A DNA stretch of 64,000 bases from Tritrichomonas musculus (GCA_039105265.1 JAPFFF010000008.1:4402001-4466000), one strand, 5' to 3'; shown: positions 1 to 10,350, numbered from the stretch's first letter. Numbers and translations are program-made. Notes: generated by a model not told the origin, from the sequence alone.

Positions 1-2589
1 TGTTATCTTTTTGACACGCTTATTGATGATCGTGTCAGCTATTTCAGGATCATTTGAGATAACTTTTTGAAAGATCTGGCGGTTTTTCTCAATTGCTTCA
101 TCACGTGAAGGCTCTTTCAAAATGTCATTCAAATAAAAATCTTCTTTAATTTCAACTTCTTTATTAGTTTCTTCTTCCTCTTCTTCTTCGTTATTTTCAA
201 TAGTTTCTTCTTCTTCAGAATTTTCAATGATATTTGAAAATTTCAATTTAGGAAAACCGTTTTCAAAGACAAGGTCAATTCTTTGTTTTTTCTTTATTTG
301 CTGATTTGAATTAATTTCGACATCAACGGTCTCTTCATTATCGGTTTCATTCAATTTCACTTCACTTGAATTTCTTTGATTTTCGCCAAACAAAAGTGAA
401 TTGAAATTGTTTGTTTTTTGATTGTTGTTGTTTGAATTATTGAATGAATTTGAAGACCGATAACGATAGTCATCGTCACTGTAATCATCATAACTGCTGC
501 TACTTAACGGTCTCCTGATGTGTGGAGTCTCTGGTTCTGAGCGCGGTGATTCGTGAGTTGATGGCAAAAGTCGTTCAAAACCGGGCCAATCGAACAACCG
601 AATATTTTGGTCAATTGAAATGGCCAACATTATTTTTGCTTGATAAACAAAAGTTGCTGTGTGCGCGTTTGCATGGACAGGCAAAACTGTGAAATACTGA
701 AGAACTCCTGTAAAACAATCTGTCACTTTTAATGTATCGTCAACGCCGATAGAACAAACGATACCGTCAAGATTGAATGTGTCATATATATCTTTGCATT
801 CATCAATCTTTTTTAAGTCAGCACAGCTTAAAATCGTTGAGATTTGATGTGAATGCATCCTTATAATTAATCGTTGTGATAACGAAAAAGTGCCATCTTC
901 ATTCTCATTGAAATCAATGATCGTCCCTTTGCCGGAAACCATTCCAACAACAATGACGTTGTCGGAAGCAAAAGTGAAGCATGATGCATATTCTTCTTCT
1001 TCAAATTCAAATGAACAGGCTTTGGCAAGCATGTTGTTGCTCTCTTTATATATGTATAAATGAGTGGTGTCTATCGCTGCGAGCAACTTTTTGTTAGGAA
1101 CGACTCTCATTTGAATAATTTTCGAATTTGAGAGCTTCCAAGAGGCAATGAAGTTGTAACAAAGAGCACAATGAACTGTAAAGCCACCATTCGATGAACA
1201 ACTAAGGACTAAGGAGTGGAGATCTGCTGAGGCTGGACAATAATTATGTCGAGATGTTAGGATATCATTTGTGGTACAAAGAGATGTTATGGATTTCCCT
1301 AAATCTGGCTCTCTCATCTTAAAAAATTCAAATGTTTTGGTATTTAACGCTTTTATTTCTCCACTTTCATATGCTAAATATACATATCCATTCGCATATT
1401 CAATATGTAAGATGGTAGATGGATTTAAAATATGATCGGGATCATTGGTAAGCGGAATTGTGTCTAAATCAACCGTTCGCTGCTCACTGGCATCTGTATG
1501 TAAAACATGTAATACTCCATTTCGGCAAACAGCATAAACAGTGGATTCAGGATCAACAACCATGTGTGAAACAATATCACAGCATATTGCAAGCTCTCGA
1601 GGTGCATAATGAACTTCAAAAACTGATATCTTGAAGCCTTCACTCTCAAAAAGCCATTCATGCTGACCATGAACATTTTCTGTATAACCAATATCAATTT
1701 TTAATGGACTGTCAATGTTTTTTTGATCAATGCTAACTGATGGGTCTAGATCAAGAGATCCTAATACGCTGCCATTCATCATGTTGTATCGACGAAGAAT
1801 TCGTTCACATGACATTGATATGATTGTCGAAGAATCTATCTCTAAAAGCATCGGACCGAGGTCAATTTGCTTCAAAGTTCGGATTAAATCTGGTTTCCTC
1901 TCAAAAATACGCCAGATTTTAATTGTTCCATCTGACGATGCTGTAAAAAGAAGAAGATGGTCTGAACTATATCTAAGACTGGTAATCGCATGTGTATGTT
2001 TTGAATCATATTGAAGTAATAATTGGCCATCTATTAATGACCAAACAAAAACATCAATGCCTGATGCTCCAAAAAGATATCCACGTGGTTCATCAAGTGC
2101 TAAATGCTGCATCCATTGTCCACTTTCGTGTTTAGTCCAAACTGGAATCCATTCACAAATATTTCCCGATATTGATGTTGAAACTTTGATTTTTAATGCA
2201 CGCATCCAACCAAAATTTCCTGATATATATAAAATTTGTTTTTGTTGAGACCAAACCATTGCTAAAATAATAAGCGATGTATCAATTGTTAAAGATGGAA
2301 TATTTACTAATTGATCATCATATGCCCAAATATTTCGACGGTCTCTAACAAATAAAAATATTGCTTTACTTGGATATCCAGGATGATATATTGAAGTAAC
2401 GTATGAAAGCGATTGATGATTTAAAAAATCGATTTCTTTGATCGTTTGATGCGATAAAAAATTAATTAAACGAATTTTCACGCCATCAAACGTTAAAAGT
2501 AAAGAAGATCCTTCAAAAGTACTTGAACACCAGAGTCGTAAAAAATATGGATGCTCATATTCATATGTCTTTACAAAAAAAGCATCCAT
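1..2589 (-). CDS. WD40-repeat protein, C-terminus beyond window
   Basis: An open frame of 863 codons runs leftward from ATG at 2589-2587 and is still open at base 1, so the 3' end is missing. The product opens MDAFFVKTYEYEHPYF. It contains WD40-like blades, for example 'SSDGTIKIWRIF' and 'GVDDTLKVTDCF', suggesting two propellers over about the first 650 residues. After that comes a Ser/Asn-rich linker and Glu-rich runs (EEEE) near the window edge. WD40 propellers are protein-docking platforms; I cannot assign a partner or pathway. It is divergent from SEC23, with a 243-bp shared upstream region in which I see no clear initiator motif. The start is the first ATG of the frame. Family call is firm, specific function unknown. 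Confidence 0.85.
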   Translation of the reverse strand, partial: MDAFFVKTYEYEHPYFLRLWCSSTFEGSSLLLTFDGVKIRLINFLSHQTIKEIDFLNHQSLSYVTSIYHPGYPSKAIFLFVRDRRNIWAYDDQLVNIPSLTIDTSLIILAMVWSQQKQILYISGNFGWMRALKIKVSTSISGNICEWIPVWTKHESGQWMQHLALDEPRGYLFGASGIDVFVWSLIDGQLLLQYDSKHTHAITSLRYSSDHLLLFTASSDGTIKIWRIFERKPDLIRTLKQIDLGPMLLEIDSSTIISMSCERILRRYNMMNGSVLGSLDLDPSVSIDQKNIDSPLKIDIGYTENVHGQHEWLFESEGFKISVFEVHYAPRELAICCDIVSHMVVDPESTVYAVCRNGVLHVLHTDASEQRTVDLDTIPLTNDPDHILNPSTILHIEYANGYVYLAYESGEIKALNTKTFEFFKMREPDLGKSITSLCTTNDILTSRHNYCPASADLHSLVLSCSSNGGFTVHCALCYNFIASWKLSNSKIIQMRVVPNKKLLAAIDTTHLYIYKESNNMLAKACSFEFEEEEYASCFTFASDNVIVVGMVSGKGTIIDFNENEDGTFSLSQRLIIRMHSHQISTILSCADLKKIDECKDIYDTFNLDGIVCSIGVDDTLKVTDCFTGVLQYFTVLPVHANAHTATFVYQAKIMLAISIDQNIRLFDWPGFERLLPSTHESPRSEPETPHIRRPLSSSSYDDYSDDDYRYRSSNSFNNSNNNNQKTNNFNSLLFGENQRNSSEVKLNETDNEETVDVEINSNQQIKKKQRIDLVFENGFPKLKFSNIIENSEEEETIENNEEEEEEETNKEVEIKEDFYLNDILKEPSRDEAIEKNRQIFQKVISNDPEIADTIINKRVKKIT

Positions 2590-2832
2590 TTAATTCTTTT
2601 TTAATCTAAAAAAGAAAATCGAATTAAATAACGTTTTTTTAAAAATCTACTTTTTTTTTTTTTCATTTGAAATAAAAACGATTATCAATAGCTTTTTATT
2701 TGCAAAAAGAAAGTCTTTCAAAAATTAAGAATTTTAGAATTTTTTCAATATGTTTATACAAATTATTGAATGTATTTCACCTAATGAATTCAATTTCCTA
2801 CTTTTTTTGGCCAAATAAACCAATTTATACAA

Positions 2833-5064
2833 ATGGACTTTAATCAACGTGAAGATCTCAATGGTATTCGTTTTTCTTGGAACGTTTGGCCAACAAATCG
2901 AATTGATGCCGTCATGTGCAGTGTTCCTATCGGTTGTTTGTACACCCCTTTAAAACAAATCCAAGGACATCAACCTCTTTCTTATGAACCAGTTGCATGC
3001 AGACAATGCCGCTGCATCTTAAACCCATATTGCGCCCCACATATCAGTTACGATACTCATGTTTGGACATGCCCAATGTGTCAAGCAAGAAATCCTCTTC
3101 CAACTTCTTACCATCAAATGCGCGAAGACTGCCTTCCAGTTGAACTTTTACCCGATTATACAACAGTTGAATATACCATCAATACAACTGCAGTTCATCC
3201 GCCAATCTTCGTTTTTGTTGTTGATACTTGTTCAACTGAAAAAGAGCATCAAGCTTTGAAAGATCTTCTTCTTCAAACAATGGCAACACTCCCTCAAAAT
3301 TCTCTTGTCGGTTTTATCAGCTTTGGATCTTTAATTTATCTTCATGAGCTTCAATCTAGCAATTTCCCAAGATCTTATGTGTTCAGTGGAAATAAAACTT
3401 ATTCTGTACCCGAACTTATTCAAATGCTCAGTATTCAACCACAAAACGTTGAAGATGCTACAAATCCATTTATATTAACAATTGATGACGCAGAACTCAT
3501 GCTTAATAATGTCATTGATAAGTTTGAACCTGACTCATATCAGCCACCAAATGGTGAAAGAAAACTCAGATGCACTGGTGCAGCTGTTCATTTAGCCACA
3601 ATGTTAATTCAGTCATTATATCCTCAAACTGGTGGTCAAATTCTTGTTCTTACATCGGGACCAATAACAAAAGGGCCAGGTACAATGGCACCACTCCAAA
3701 AAAGTGAACCTGTTCGTCAGCATGCTGATATAGAAAAAGGAAAAGCTGCTTTAACAACATCTGCAATCACTTTCTTTAATGATCTTGGTTCATTAGCAAG
3801 TGAACATAACATTGTCATTAACTATATCGCTGCCGCTTTCGAAGAAACAGGTCTTCATGAAATTGAAGCGTGTATCCTGAAAACAGGAGGATGGCTTATG
3901 TCATGCGAATCATGGGCAGAAGACAACATTTCACAAACTCTTAAGAAATACTTTACAGAAATATTCCCAGTCATGGGAAGCGATTGCTCCATTTCGTTAA
4001 ATTGCACCAAAAACTTCAAAATATCTGGTTGTATTGGTGCTTGCACATCAATGAACCGAATGAGTGATGTTGTAAGTGAAAAATCAGTTGGAAATGGTGG
4101 TACAACAGAATGGAAAATCAGTGGAATTCTCCCATCAACAACACTTGCATTCTTTGTTGAAATTGCTGCATCAAAAGCAGAGCCAATCGCAAGTGGATCA
4201 ACTGCCTTTATTCAATTTGTTACAAAATACAGGCATATCCAGAGTGGTACATATCGCCTTCGTGTCACAACTGCAGCTGTATTATTCAATGATTTGACAT
4301 CAAACAAGCATAACATTGCTTCTTCATTTGATCAAGAAGCAGCTACAGTTTTGCTTGCTCGTTATGCAATGTGGAAAGTTCGTGATGAAGATTTGCTTGA
4401 TGTTATCCATTACATCGATCGAACTCTTATTCGATTTTGCCGTAAATTTGGTACATACAACAAAGGTGATCCTCAATCATTCTCACTGGCATCATCATTT
4501 GTTGTTTTCCCACAATTTATGTACCACTTTAGACGTTCTCCTTTCATGAATACATTCAACTCATCACCAGATTATACTGCTTCACTTCGTCACTCATTAT
4601 TACTTGAAGATGTTACAAGTTCACTTTTCATGATTCAACCAACTTTAATGCAATACACTCTTGACGCTCAACCACACGCTGTTATTCTTGATACTGCAAA
4701 TCTTCAGAGAAATTGTGTTCTTCTTCTTGATACATTTTTCAGAGTTCTTATTTGGCACGGATCTGATATTGCCCAATGGAGAGATGCCGGATACCAAAAT
4801 CAACCAGAATATGCTAACTTGAAAGCACTTCTTGAAGATCCAGTTAAAGAAGCTCAAGAATTAATTTCAGAAAGATTCCCAACACCACTTCTCGTTTCTT
4901 GTGATCAAGATTCATCTAAATCAAGATATCTTCTTGCTAGATGCAACCCATCATCTCAAGGATTAGATGGACTTGGAGCAGTTGGTGGCGAAAACTTAGG
5001 AACAGATGAACCTTCTTTTGCAAAGTTTTCAGCAAAACTCAAGCAAGTTGCTGTCAATGACTAA
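2833..5064 (+). CDS. SEC23: COPII coat GTPase-activating subunit Sec23
   Basis: The 743-aa product is near the usual Sec23 length (about 760). Sec23 forms the inner COPII coat with Sec24 and is the GTPase activator of Sar1 during vesicle budding from the ER. The N-terminus carries the family zinc finger (C56, C59, C80, C83), followed by the von Willebrand-like trunk ('PPIFVFVVDTCSTEKEHQALKDLL'-type strand and helix around 133-155), the beta-sandwich, the helical domain and a C-terminal gelsolin-like domain ('LLLDTFFRVLIWHGSDIAQWR', about 635-655). The stop is TAA followed by A, giving the trichomonad-type TAAA poly(A) signal. It converges on RPN7 with only 125 bp between the stop codons. No frameshift or missing domain is seen. 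Confidence 0.96.
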   Translation: MDFNQREDLNGIRFSWNVWPTNRIDAVMCSVPIGCLYTPLKQIQGHQPLSYEPVACRQCRCILNPYCAPHISYDTHVWTCPMCQARNPLPTSYHQMREDCLPVELLPDYTTVEYTINTTAVHPPIFVFVVDTCSTEKEHQALKDLLLQTMATLPQNSLVGFISFGSLIYLHELQSSNFPRSYVFSGNKTYSVPELIQMLSIQPQNVEDATNPFILTIDDAELMLNNVIDKFEPDSYQPPNGERKLRCTGAAVHLATMLIQSLYPQTGGQILVLTSGPITKGPGTMAPLQKSEPVRQHADIEKGKAALTTSAITFFNDLGSLASEHNIVINYIAAAFEETGLHEIEACILKTGGWLMSCESWAEDNISQTLKKYFTEIFPVMGSDCSISLNCTKNFKISGCIGACTSMNRMSDVVSEKSVGNGGTTEWKISGILPSTTLAFFVEIAASKAEPIASGSTAFIQFVTKYRHIQSGTYRLRVTTAAVLFNDLTSNKHNIASSFDQEAATVLLARYAMWKVRDEDLLDVIHYIDRTLIRFCRKFGTYNKGDPQSFSLASSFVVFPQFMYHFRRSPFMNTFNSSPDYTASLRHSLLLEDVTSSLFMIQPTLMQYTLDAQPHAVILDTANLQRNCVLLLDTFFRVLIWHGSDIAQWRDAGYQNQPEYANLKALLEDPVKEAQELISERFPTPLLVSCDQDSSKSRYLLARCNPSSQGLDGLGAVGGENLGTDEPSFAKFSAKLKQVAVND

Positions 5065-5189
5065 AACCTTATTATTTTTTAAAATCAATAATAATAAAAA
5101 CTTTCATTTGATCTTTGATTTTAAATGTTTTCTAAAAAAAAAAATGACACTCGATAATCATAATAAAAATTATTTTATTTTTAATAATC

Positions 5190-6326
5190 TCATGCAGACA
5201 GAATTCTTCCAAGTTTCTGAAGACGAGTAATTAATACTTCACCACCTCTGAGTGCTTGCCTCATCTTTGCTGCACGGCTGTCAGGTGGATTTGTATGAAT
5301 TGTTCCACTAACTTTGTCAATTTTTGCATTTAATTTTCTATTTGAAATAAATCTTCTCATTTCTTTTTCAATAAATTCATCAGTTACTTTAAATGCCTGT
5401 GCCATTGCACTGATTTGAAGTGCTTCATAAGGTTCAAGGAATTGATTATAAGCTCTAACTCTGAGTTCTTTAATCAAGTATGATAAATGGCGTGAGAACC
5501 ATATATCACTCTTGAAACGTTGTTCAACTTCAACAAGAGCATCAAAGAATCCGGAATAATTTAAGTGATACATTGTTAATAAGTGTCCAACATTTTCGCC
5601 TGCAGCTCTAACTTCAGTTGCTCTATCGATTTTGGTGCCAAAATCGTCACGGTTAAGTGATAAAACTGCTAAAACGACAGTTCTATATACAAAATCTTCG
5701 TATGGCATTAATTCGGTAGCTGTAAATGTAGATAAAGTGCTGATAAATAATTGGCTAGCACCAACGAAGTTTCTCTTTGTGCACATATTTAATCCTTCAT
5801 AAACCTTTAACCTGTTTTTACGTTCCCAATCTCCTCCTCCTTTGATGAGGGTTTGAGCTTGATCAAGAAGATCCTTGAAAGCGGCATTGTCGTTATTGAA
5901 AAAGGCGAGTCTCATTTGACAAAAAACAACATCAATTTTTTGACCAAGAGCAACGGTATGATTAAAAAGTTCGACCAACTGGTTCTTGCTTTCATTATAA
6001 TCTCCAATTCTGAGGTAGAAAAGAGCAAGATTTTGAAGAGCGAGTCTAACATCTTCTTCTCCTTGAGCTTCGCGTGCATCATCGAGTTTTTTCTGAAGTT
6101 GATTTTTTTCTTCACTGTTGTCTGATCCAAGGCGATTAACAAGTTCTTGATCAACATTCCATCCATAAAGTTGGCAAAGGTTTTGATAAAAAGGAAGCAT
6201 TTTATCATTATTAATTGCTTCCATTAATTTATCTCTATCTGCTTGATCTTGTGTCAATGTAAAGTGTTCTCTCAACTGAGCAATTTGGAGAGTTGGATAT
6301 TTATCGAGCGGCGAGTTTTCTGACAT
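5190..6326 (-). CDS. RPN7: 26S proteasome lid subunit Rpn7 (PSMD6-like)
   Basis: The 378-aa product matches the usual Rpn7/PSMD6 length. Rpn7 is a PCI-domain scaffold of the 19S regulatory lid that helps hold the deubiquitinating lid on the proteasome base. The sequence shows the Rpn7 N-terminal helical repeats ('ALQNLALFYLRIGDYNESKNQ', 'KRNFVGASQLFISTLSTF') and then the C-terminal PCI winged helix ('YEALQISAMAQAFKVTDEFIEKEM' followed by 'AKIDKVSGTIHTNPPD'). The start is the first ATG of the frame. COP9 subunit CSN1 is the closest paralogue, but the C-terminus reads as Rpn7. No breaks are seen. Confidence 0.95.
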   Translation of the reverse strand: MSENSPLDKYPTLQIAQLREHFTLTQDQADRDKLMEAINNDKMLPFYQNLCQLYGWNVDQELVNRLGSDNSEEKNQLQKKLDDAREAQGEEDVRLALQNLALFYLRIGDYNESKNQLVELFNHTVALGQKIDVVFCQMRLAFFNNDNAAFKDLLDQAQTLIKGGGDWERKNRLKVYEGLNMCTKRNFVGASQLFISTLSTFTATELMPYEDFVYRTVVLAVLSLNRDDFGTKIDRATEVRAAGENVGHLLTMYHLNYSGFFDALVEVEQRFKSDIWFSRHLSYLIKELRVRAYNQFLEPYEALQISAMAQAFKVTDEFIEKEMRRFISNRKLNAKIDKVSGTIHTNPPDSRAAKMRQALRGGEVLITRLQKLGRILSA

Positions 6327-6800
6327 GCTTTGAGGGTTTTGTGAATTTGACTAACTTTGTTTGAATAACTATAGGAATAATGAAGAAATTTTATCAAAAA
6401 TATATTTTTAAAAAGGAAAAAGTGTTTTAAACGTACTAATGGCGTCACCAATTATGTTTGTATAAAAATAAATGAGGTAATTATTTTTATAAAAGATAAA
6501 ATTTCATTTTTTATTTTTGATCGACCAATTATACTTTTGAAAAAATTAGTAGCATAAATGATATCTCGTTATTAGTAAAGTATTAAAAAAAATCTGATTC
6601 AGGCAACGAATTCCAAATTAAAAGTACACAAGATAAAGAGATTAGCGCAAACTTCAAAAGATAACAAAATTTATCTTATAATCATATATAAGATATTTAT
6701 AAAAGCAAATGATTTGTAATATTTTATTATTATAAAAAATTGTTTATTTAACCTAAAATTAAAATGTAACTACTGCGCACACATGAGATAATCAATAAAT
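6327..6800. other. Intergenic AT-rich, no gene
   Basis: This 474-bp gap lies between the 5' end of RPN7 and the 3' end of the flavodoxin gene, both on the minus strand. It should hold the RPN7 promoter. I see no open frame, RNA gene or repeat. Confidence 0.6.
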
Positions 6801-7277
6801 TTAAAGGCCAAGGCCATCAACCCATGACTTAACTACAGATTTTTCGAAGCTTCCAAATCTTTTTCCTGTCTTCCATTTTGTTTGAGGAGAGCAGCAAGCT
6901 TTCAATTGTTCATCAGCTTTTTCGCAGGTACTTACTCCAGATGTAGCAAAGTTAATAACTGTTTTTCCTGAAAAATCATAACTTTCGACAAAAGTTTGGA
7001 TAATACGAGGTGCTTCATACCACCAAATTGGAAATCCTAAAAATACAACATTGTATTGCTCGAAGTTTGGAACTTTTTCTGTAATTGCTGGACGGCAGTT
7101 GGCATCGTTATACTCTTTTGTGGTACGGCTGTTCTTATCTTGCCAATCAAGATCAGCTGTGCTATACTTAGCTGCTGGCTTGATTTCGAAGAGATCTCCA
7201 CCTGTAACTTCAGCGATAGTTTTTGCAAGACCTCCTGTAACACCAGTAGCTGAAAAGTAAGCAACAAGAATTTTCAT
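6801..7277 (-). CDS. Bacterial-type flavodoxin
   Basis: The 158-aa product starts MKILVAYFSATGVTGGLAK, the FMN phosphate-binding loop of the flavodoxin fold (canonical S/T-x-T-G-x-T, here SATGVTG). The isoalloxazine-flanking segment 'VVFLGFPIWWYEAPRIIQTF' and the later strand 'GKTVINFATSGVST' are also present, so all parts of a short-chain flavodoxin are there. Flavodoxins are small soluble FMN electron carriers; the partner here is unknown. The length and the WWYEAP/FATSG wording are typical of prokaryotic stand-alone flavodoxins, so lateral acquisition is a reasonable inference, though it is not shown without a tree. A trichomonad initiator sits 13-14 nt upstream of the ATG, and the stop overlaps TAAA, so the gene carries host expression signals. 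Confidence 0.9.
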   Translation of the reverse strand: MKILVAYFSATGVTGGLAKTIAEVTGGDLFEIKPAAKYSTADLDWQDKNSRTTKEYNDANCRPAITEKVPNFEQYNVVFLGFPIWWYEAPRIIQTFVESYDFSGKTVINFATSGVSTCEKADEQLKACCSPQTKWKTGKRFGSFEKSVVKSWVDGLGL

Positions 7278-7285
7278 ACTTGAAT

Positions 7286-7293
7286 AAAAGTGA
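7286..7293 (-). promoter_or_regulatory. Initiator (Inr) of the flavodoxin gene
   Basis: On the minus strand the sequence reads TCACTTTT, matching the trichomonad initiator TCA(+1)YWYTW. The predicted first transcribed A is at 7291, about 14 nt before the ATG, giving the very short 5' leader usual in these organisms. Confidence 0.6.
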
Positions 7294-7975
7294 AATAAAA
7301 AAAATTAAAAAAAATTGAATTAATTAATCGTATGAATATTGCAGATTTTATCGTATTGGTGTCTATTAAAAAGTTATTTTTTCATAGAAGAATTATCGTA
7401 TGCCATTTTTTTTCATCTATAAATTTATCAATAAGTTAAATTAAAAAACTTATTTTTTCCTAGTTTTTAGTAAATATATTATGGAAACAATATAAATAAA
7501 AATAAAATTTATTATTGCATTCATGTAATTATCCTTTTTTCCTAAAATCGAGATTTTGAATGACTATTGAAATAAATTTAGAGATTGAATTAATAATTTA
7601 TATTGATTTCACTCATTATAAACAAAATAATAATACTTGGATGAAATATATTTTATAAATGTCTTTTTATGTAAGATTTTTTTGGAATTAGTCAAAAGAT
7701 AAATGAAGTCAAATCAATTATAATTTTTCAAACAATTTATTTGGATCTCAGAATTGTTGAGTTGATTTCACAATATTATAAAATTTCAATATTCCCTTAT
7801 TATCTTGGTGTTTGATTAAAATTCCCTTTTAAAAATGTTTTCAAATAATTCAGTTATTTTATAAATTTAATTTTTATTATTTTTGATATTATTATTACAT
7901 TAGTTAATTCTATAATAATCATTGTAAATTTGTTAGCAAAGATCGAATTTTACAAAAGGATAAAATTTTTCCCAA
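7294..7975. other. Divergent intergenic region, no gene
   Basis: This AT-rich gap of about 680 bp separates the divergent flavodoxin and cyclin genes. It must hold both promoters. Apart from the initiator next to the flavodoxin I recognise nothing in it. Confidence 0.5.
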
Positions 7976-8719
7976 ATGAATTATCAATCAATATGGGATG
8001 ATCAGCATAGAAAAGAAGCATGGGATCTTATGATTGATGTTTCAAACAACCTCAAAATTCCTCTCTCCCCAACTCTTTCAACTGCTATAAATTATATTCA
8101 CTATTATTTCGAAATATCTGGAAAATTGGACCTACCTCTATTTCAAATAGCAATTCTGGCAATATTTGTCGCATCTAAAACACAAGAAACTGTTTTTAAA
8201 GCAGATGACTTGATCGATGCTTTTGTTACTGTTGGTCTTCAACGTGATGCAAATCAACTTAAAATCCTTGGTACTAATATCGAATTTCTTGATAGCATTA
8301 AAAATCAAGATACAGAAAATTACAGCGAATACAGGAAAATGTTTTTGGATTCTGAACTCGATTTTATGACAGCAATGAAATGGAAATTCCCAAACCATGA
8401 TCCGTTTCATATACTCAAAAAATGGTTTAACGACTTAAAAAATGCAGTTGGTAACGAAGATTATGATTCAATATCAAATCAATTAAATTCATCTTCAACA
8501 AATGCACTTTGTTTTCTTATTGTTTTCCCTGATTCTCTTTACACAAAAGATGAAGATTTGGTTGCTGCTGCATTTGAATATGCATGGCAACAAATGAGCA
8601 TTCAAACTCACTGGTCAACAATCATTAACTATAACACATCAAATGAAACATTTTCACTGCTTTTAAACAGACTTAAAGAGTTCAATGAACAAAGTGTTTC
8701 AACAAAGAATGAACAATAA
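7976..8719 (+). CDS. Cyclin-domain protein (cyclin C/L/T-like)
   Basis: The 247-aa product opens 'MNYQSIWDDQHRKEAWDLM'. It has one readable cyclin box at about residues 15-90: 'LSTAINYIHYYFEIS' then 'LPLFQIAILAIFVASKTQETVFKADDLID', the helix pattern of helices 2-3 with the conserved A-x-x-F-V-A-S-K-x-x-E. Cyclins of this short type usually activate transcription-linked CDKs, but a PHO80-like or divergent cell-cycle cyclin cannot be excluded. No destruction box is obvious. The second half is helical ('DSELDFMTAMKWKFPNHDPFHILKKWFNDL') and fits the second cyclin fold, where 'E..FM..MKWK' resembles the E-x-x-x-L-x-x-L-x-W/F-x-L motif. The stop is TAA followed by AA, overlapping the TAAA signal. 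Confidence 0.8.
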   Translation: MNYQSIWDDQHRKEAWDLMIDVSNNLKIPLSPTLSTAINYIHYYFEISGKLDLPLFQIAILAIFVASKTQETVFKADDLIDAFVTVGLQRDANQLKILGTNIEFLDSIKNQDTENYSEYRKMFLDSELDFMTAMKWKFPNHDPFHILKKWFNDLKNAVGNEDYDSISNQLNSSSTNALCFLIVFPDSLYTKDEDLVAAAFEYAWQQMSIQTHWSTIINYNTSNETFSLLLNRLKEFNEQSVSTKNEQ

Positions 8720-9085
8720 AATTGATTTTATTATTAAAATCAATTTTATTTTCTGCGATTTATATTTGTAATTTTATATTGAACGTTTTGATTAAATCAA
8801 TAATAATAGTTTTACGCTTTATTTCTTCCATTATCTTTTTATATTTTCTAATATTACAAAATAATGAATCATATTTAATGTCATTTGACTTTTTCCCCTG
8901 AATTTAAAATAGTTTTAATATGATAGCATAATTATATATAAATTAATATCAGCTATAAATAAAAAATAAAATATTTTTTTATGATAAATGAAAAACAGCT
9001 ATTTATTTTAAGGAGCATTAAATAACATAAAAATTGTGTGTTTTTGATTCGAATATTCTTAATGATAAAGATATTGGTTCGAAAT
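8720..9085. other. Convergent intergenic gap, nothing seen
   Basis: This 366-bp AT-rich stretch lies between the converging cyclin and EF-hand genes. I see no open frame, repeat or RNA. Confidence 0.5.
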
Positions 9086-9592
9086 TTAAGAATCTTGTGA
9101 TTCATTTGTAACTGGGTCACCAGTTCCATTTAATAAACGTGCAACGAAATTTTTATATACAATTCCCTTTTCTCTTTCTTCTTTGGTAACATCCTTTAAT
9201 AAATCATCGATTTTGGGTTTTTTTAAATTCGGATTTGCTAATAGTAATATTTCGCATAAAACATCATATGAAATTCTATTATCAGATGTATTACAAAACA
9301 CACTGAAAGCTTTTTCAACTTCTTGTCTTGTTGCCATGAAATTGAATTTATTAACCATGAGATCTTTAAATATATCGAAAGTGAAAGAAGTTGTGTCAAC
9401 TAATTTAATTTCAGATAAAATCTCATTAAATTTTTTTATTGGTTCGTTTCCAAGATCATAACCTAATTGAATTAAAATTTCACGAAATTGATTATCTGTT
9501 ATATAATGACCGTCTTGCATTTTTGCTTTTGAAATAAAAATTTGTTTCAAATGATCATCAATTGTCGGATCTCTTTGTGGAATTCTTTGCAT
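9086..9592 (-). CDS. Calmodulin-like protein with degenerate EF-hands
   Basis: The 168-aa product starts MQRIPQRDPTIDDHLKQIF. I chose ATG at 9592-9590 because the frame continues upstream only to a non-ATG codon. The layout is that of a four-EF-hand protein: 'KQIFISKAKMQDGHYITDNQFREILIQLGY', 'FTFDIFKDLMV', 'VEKAFSVFCNTSDNRISYDVLCEILLL' and a last helix pair. The loops lack the D-x-D-x-D-G series, apart from partial ones such as 'NTSDNRISYDVL', so most or all hands have probably lost calcium binding. Such proteins often act as light-chain or centrin-like scaffolds; no partner can be named. The stop is TAA within TTAAA. Confidence 0.75.
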   Translation of the reverse strand: MQRIPQRDPTIDDHLKQIFISKAKMQDGHYITDNQFREILIQLGYDLGNEPIKKFNEILSEIKLVDTTSFTFDIFKDLMVNKFNFMATRQEVEKAFSVFCNTSDNRISYDVLCEILLLANPNLKKPKIDDLLKDVTKEEREKGIVYKNFVARLLNGTGDPVTNESQDS

Positions 9593-9613
9593 AAAATATA
9601 TTTTGTAAAACAA

Positions 9614-10176
9614 TCACAATTTTTGAAATATAACAACCATTTATTGATTGAATTTTTGTGTTTTAAAATTGAAAGAAAAATCTGTGTTAGAAATGCGCTT
9701 TTGTTAAATTCAGGCCACTTGACTAACTTTTAAATGATTTATGATGAATTTTTGTATTGCAGTGAAGGGAGTTGAAAAGGATGGTCGATTATATAGCTTC
9801 CTGAATTACTTTAACTTTTTTAAAATCTTTTCGATACATTTATGAGTGGGCAACATTTTTTGGTAGCATAACTGTTCGAACACTTCGTTACTTTTTCAAT
9901 TAAATCTTTCATTTAACAGAAATATGGGTAGTCTCTTAAGAATTACTGTGTTACAGGTTAAATGGGTTCTGTGTATGTTACCATTAATGACTAGAAAGTT
10001 AATATCAATATGTTAATAGTATAAGAGAAAATAGTGATGTGGTAACTCTTATCCCATCTACTTCTATTTCAACATATTAACATTTTTTTACAATATGCCA
10101 TTACTCATCTAGAATTGCACTGAATTCGACTATCAAACTCTAATTTTATTATTATTAAAAACTTTTATAATGATAT
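9614..10176. other. Non-coding edge of the repeat-rich block
   Basis: This marks the passage from the gene-dense left block to the transposon-rich middle. It is slightly less AT-rich than what follows. Short stretches read like decayed coding on the plus strand, but no frame stays open and I assign nothing. Confidence 0.4.
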
Positions 10177-10216
10177 TTTGTTAGATAAACTTAATCTGGC
10201 TAGCAGCTTTAAAATG

Positions 10217-10350
10217 ATTACTACTAGCAATTATTTAGAAGATATTCAATCAAATAAATTGAGTGCTACTAGCAATTATTTTAAAGATATTCAGTCAAAT
10301 AAACTGAATATTACTAGCAAATTTTCAAATGATATTCAGTCAATTGCCTG
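10217..10350. repeat. Three degenerate 45-bp tandem units
   Basis: Three successive units each contain ACTAGCAA, then GATATTCA(A/G)TCAA. In one plus-strand frame the units read as 15-residue repeats of the form TSN(Y/F)xxDIQSNKLxx. The frame opens at 10178 and stops at 10384, but no recognised gene surrounds it. It may be the remains of a repeat-containing coding region. Confidence 0.6.
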
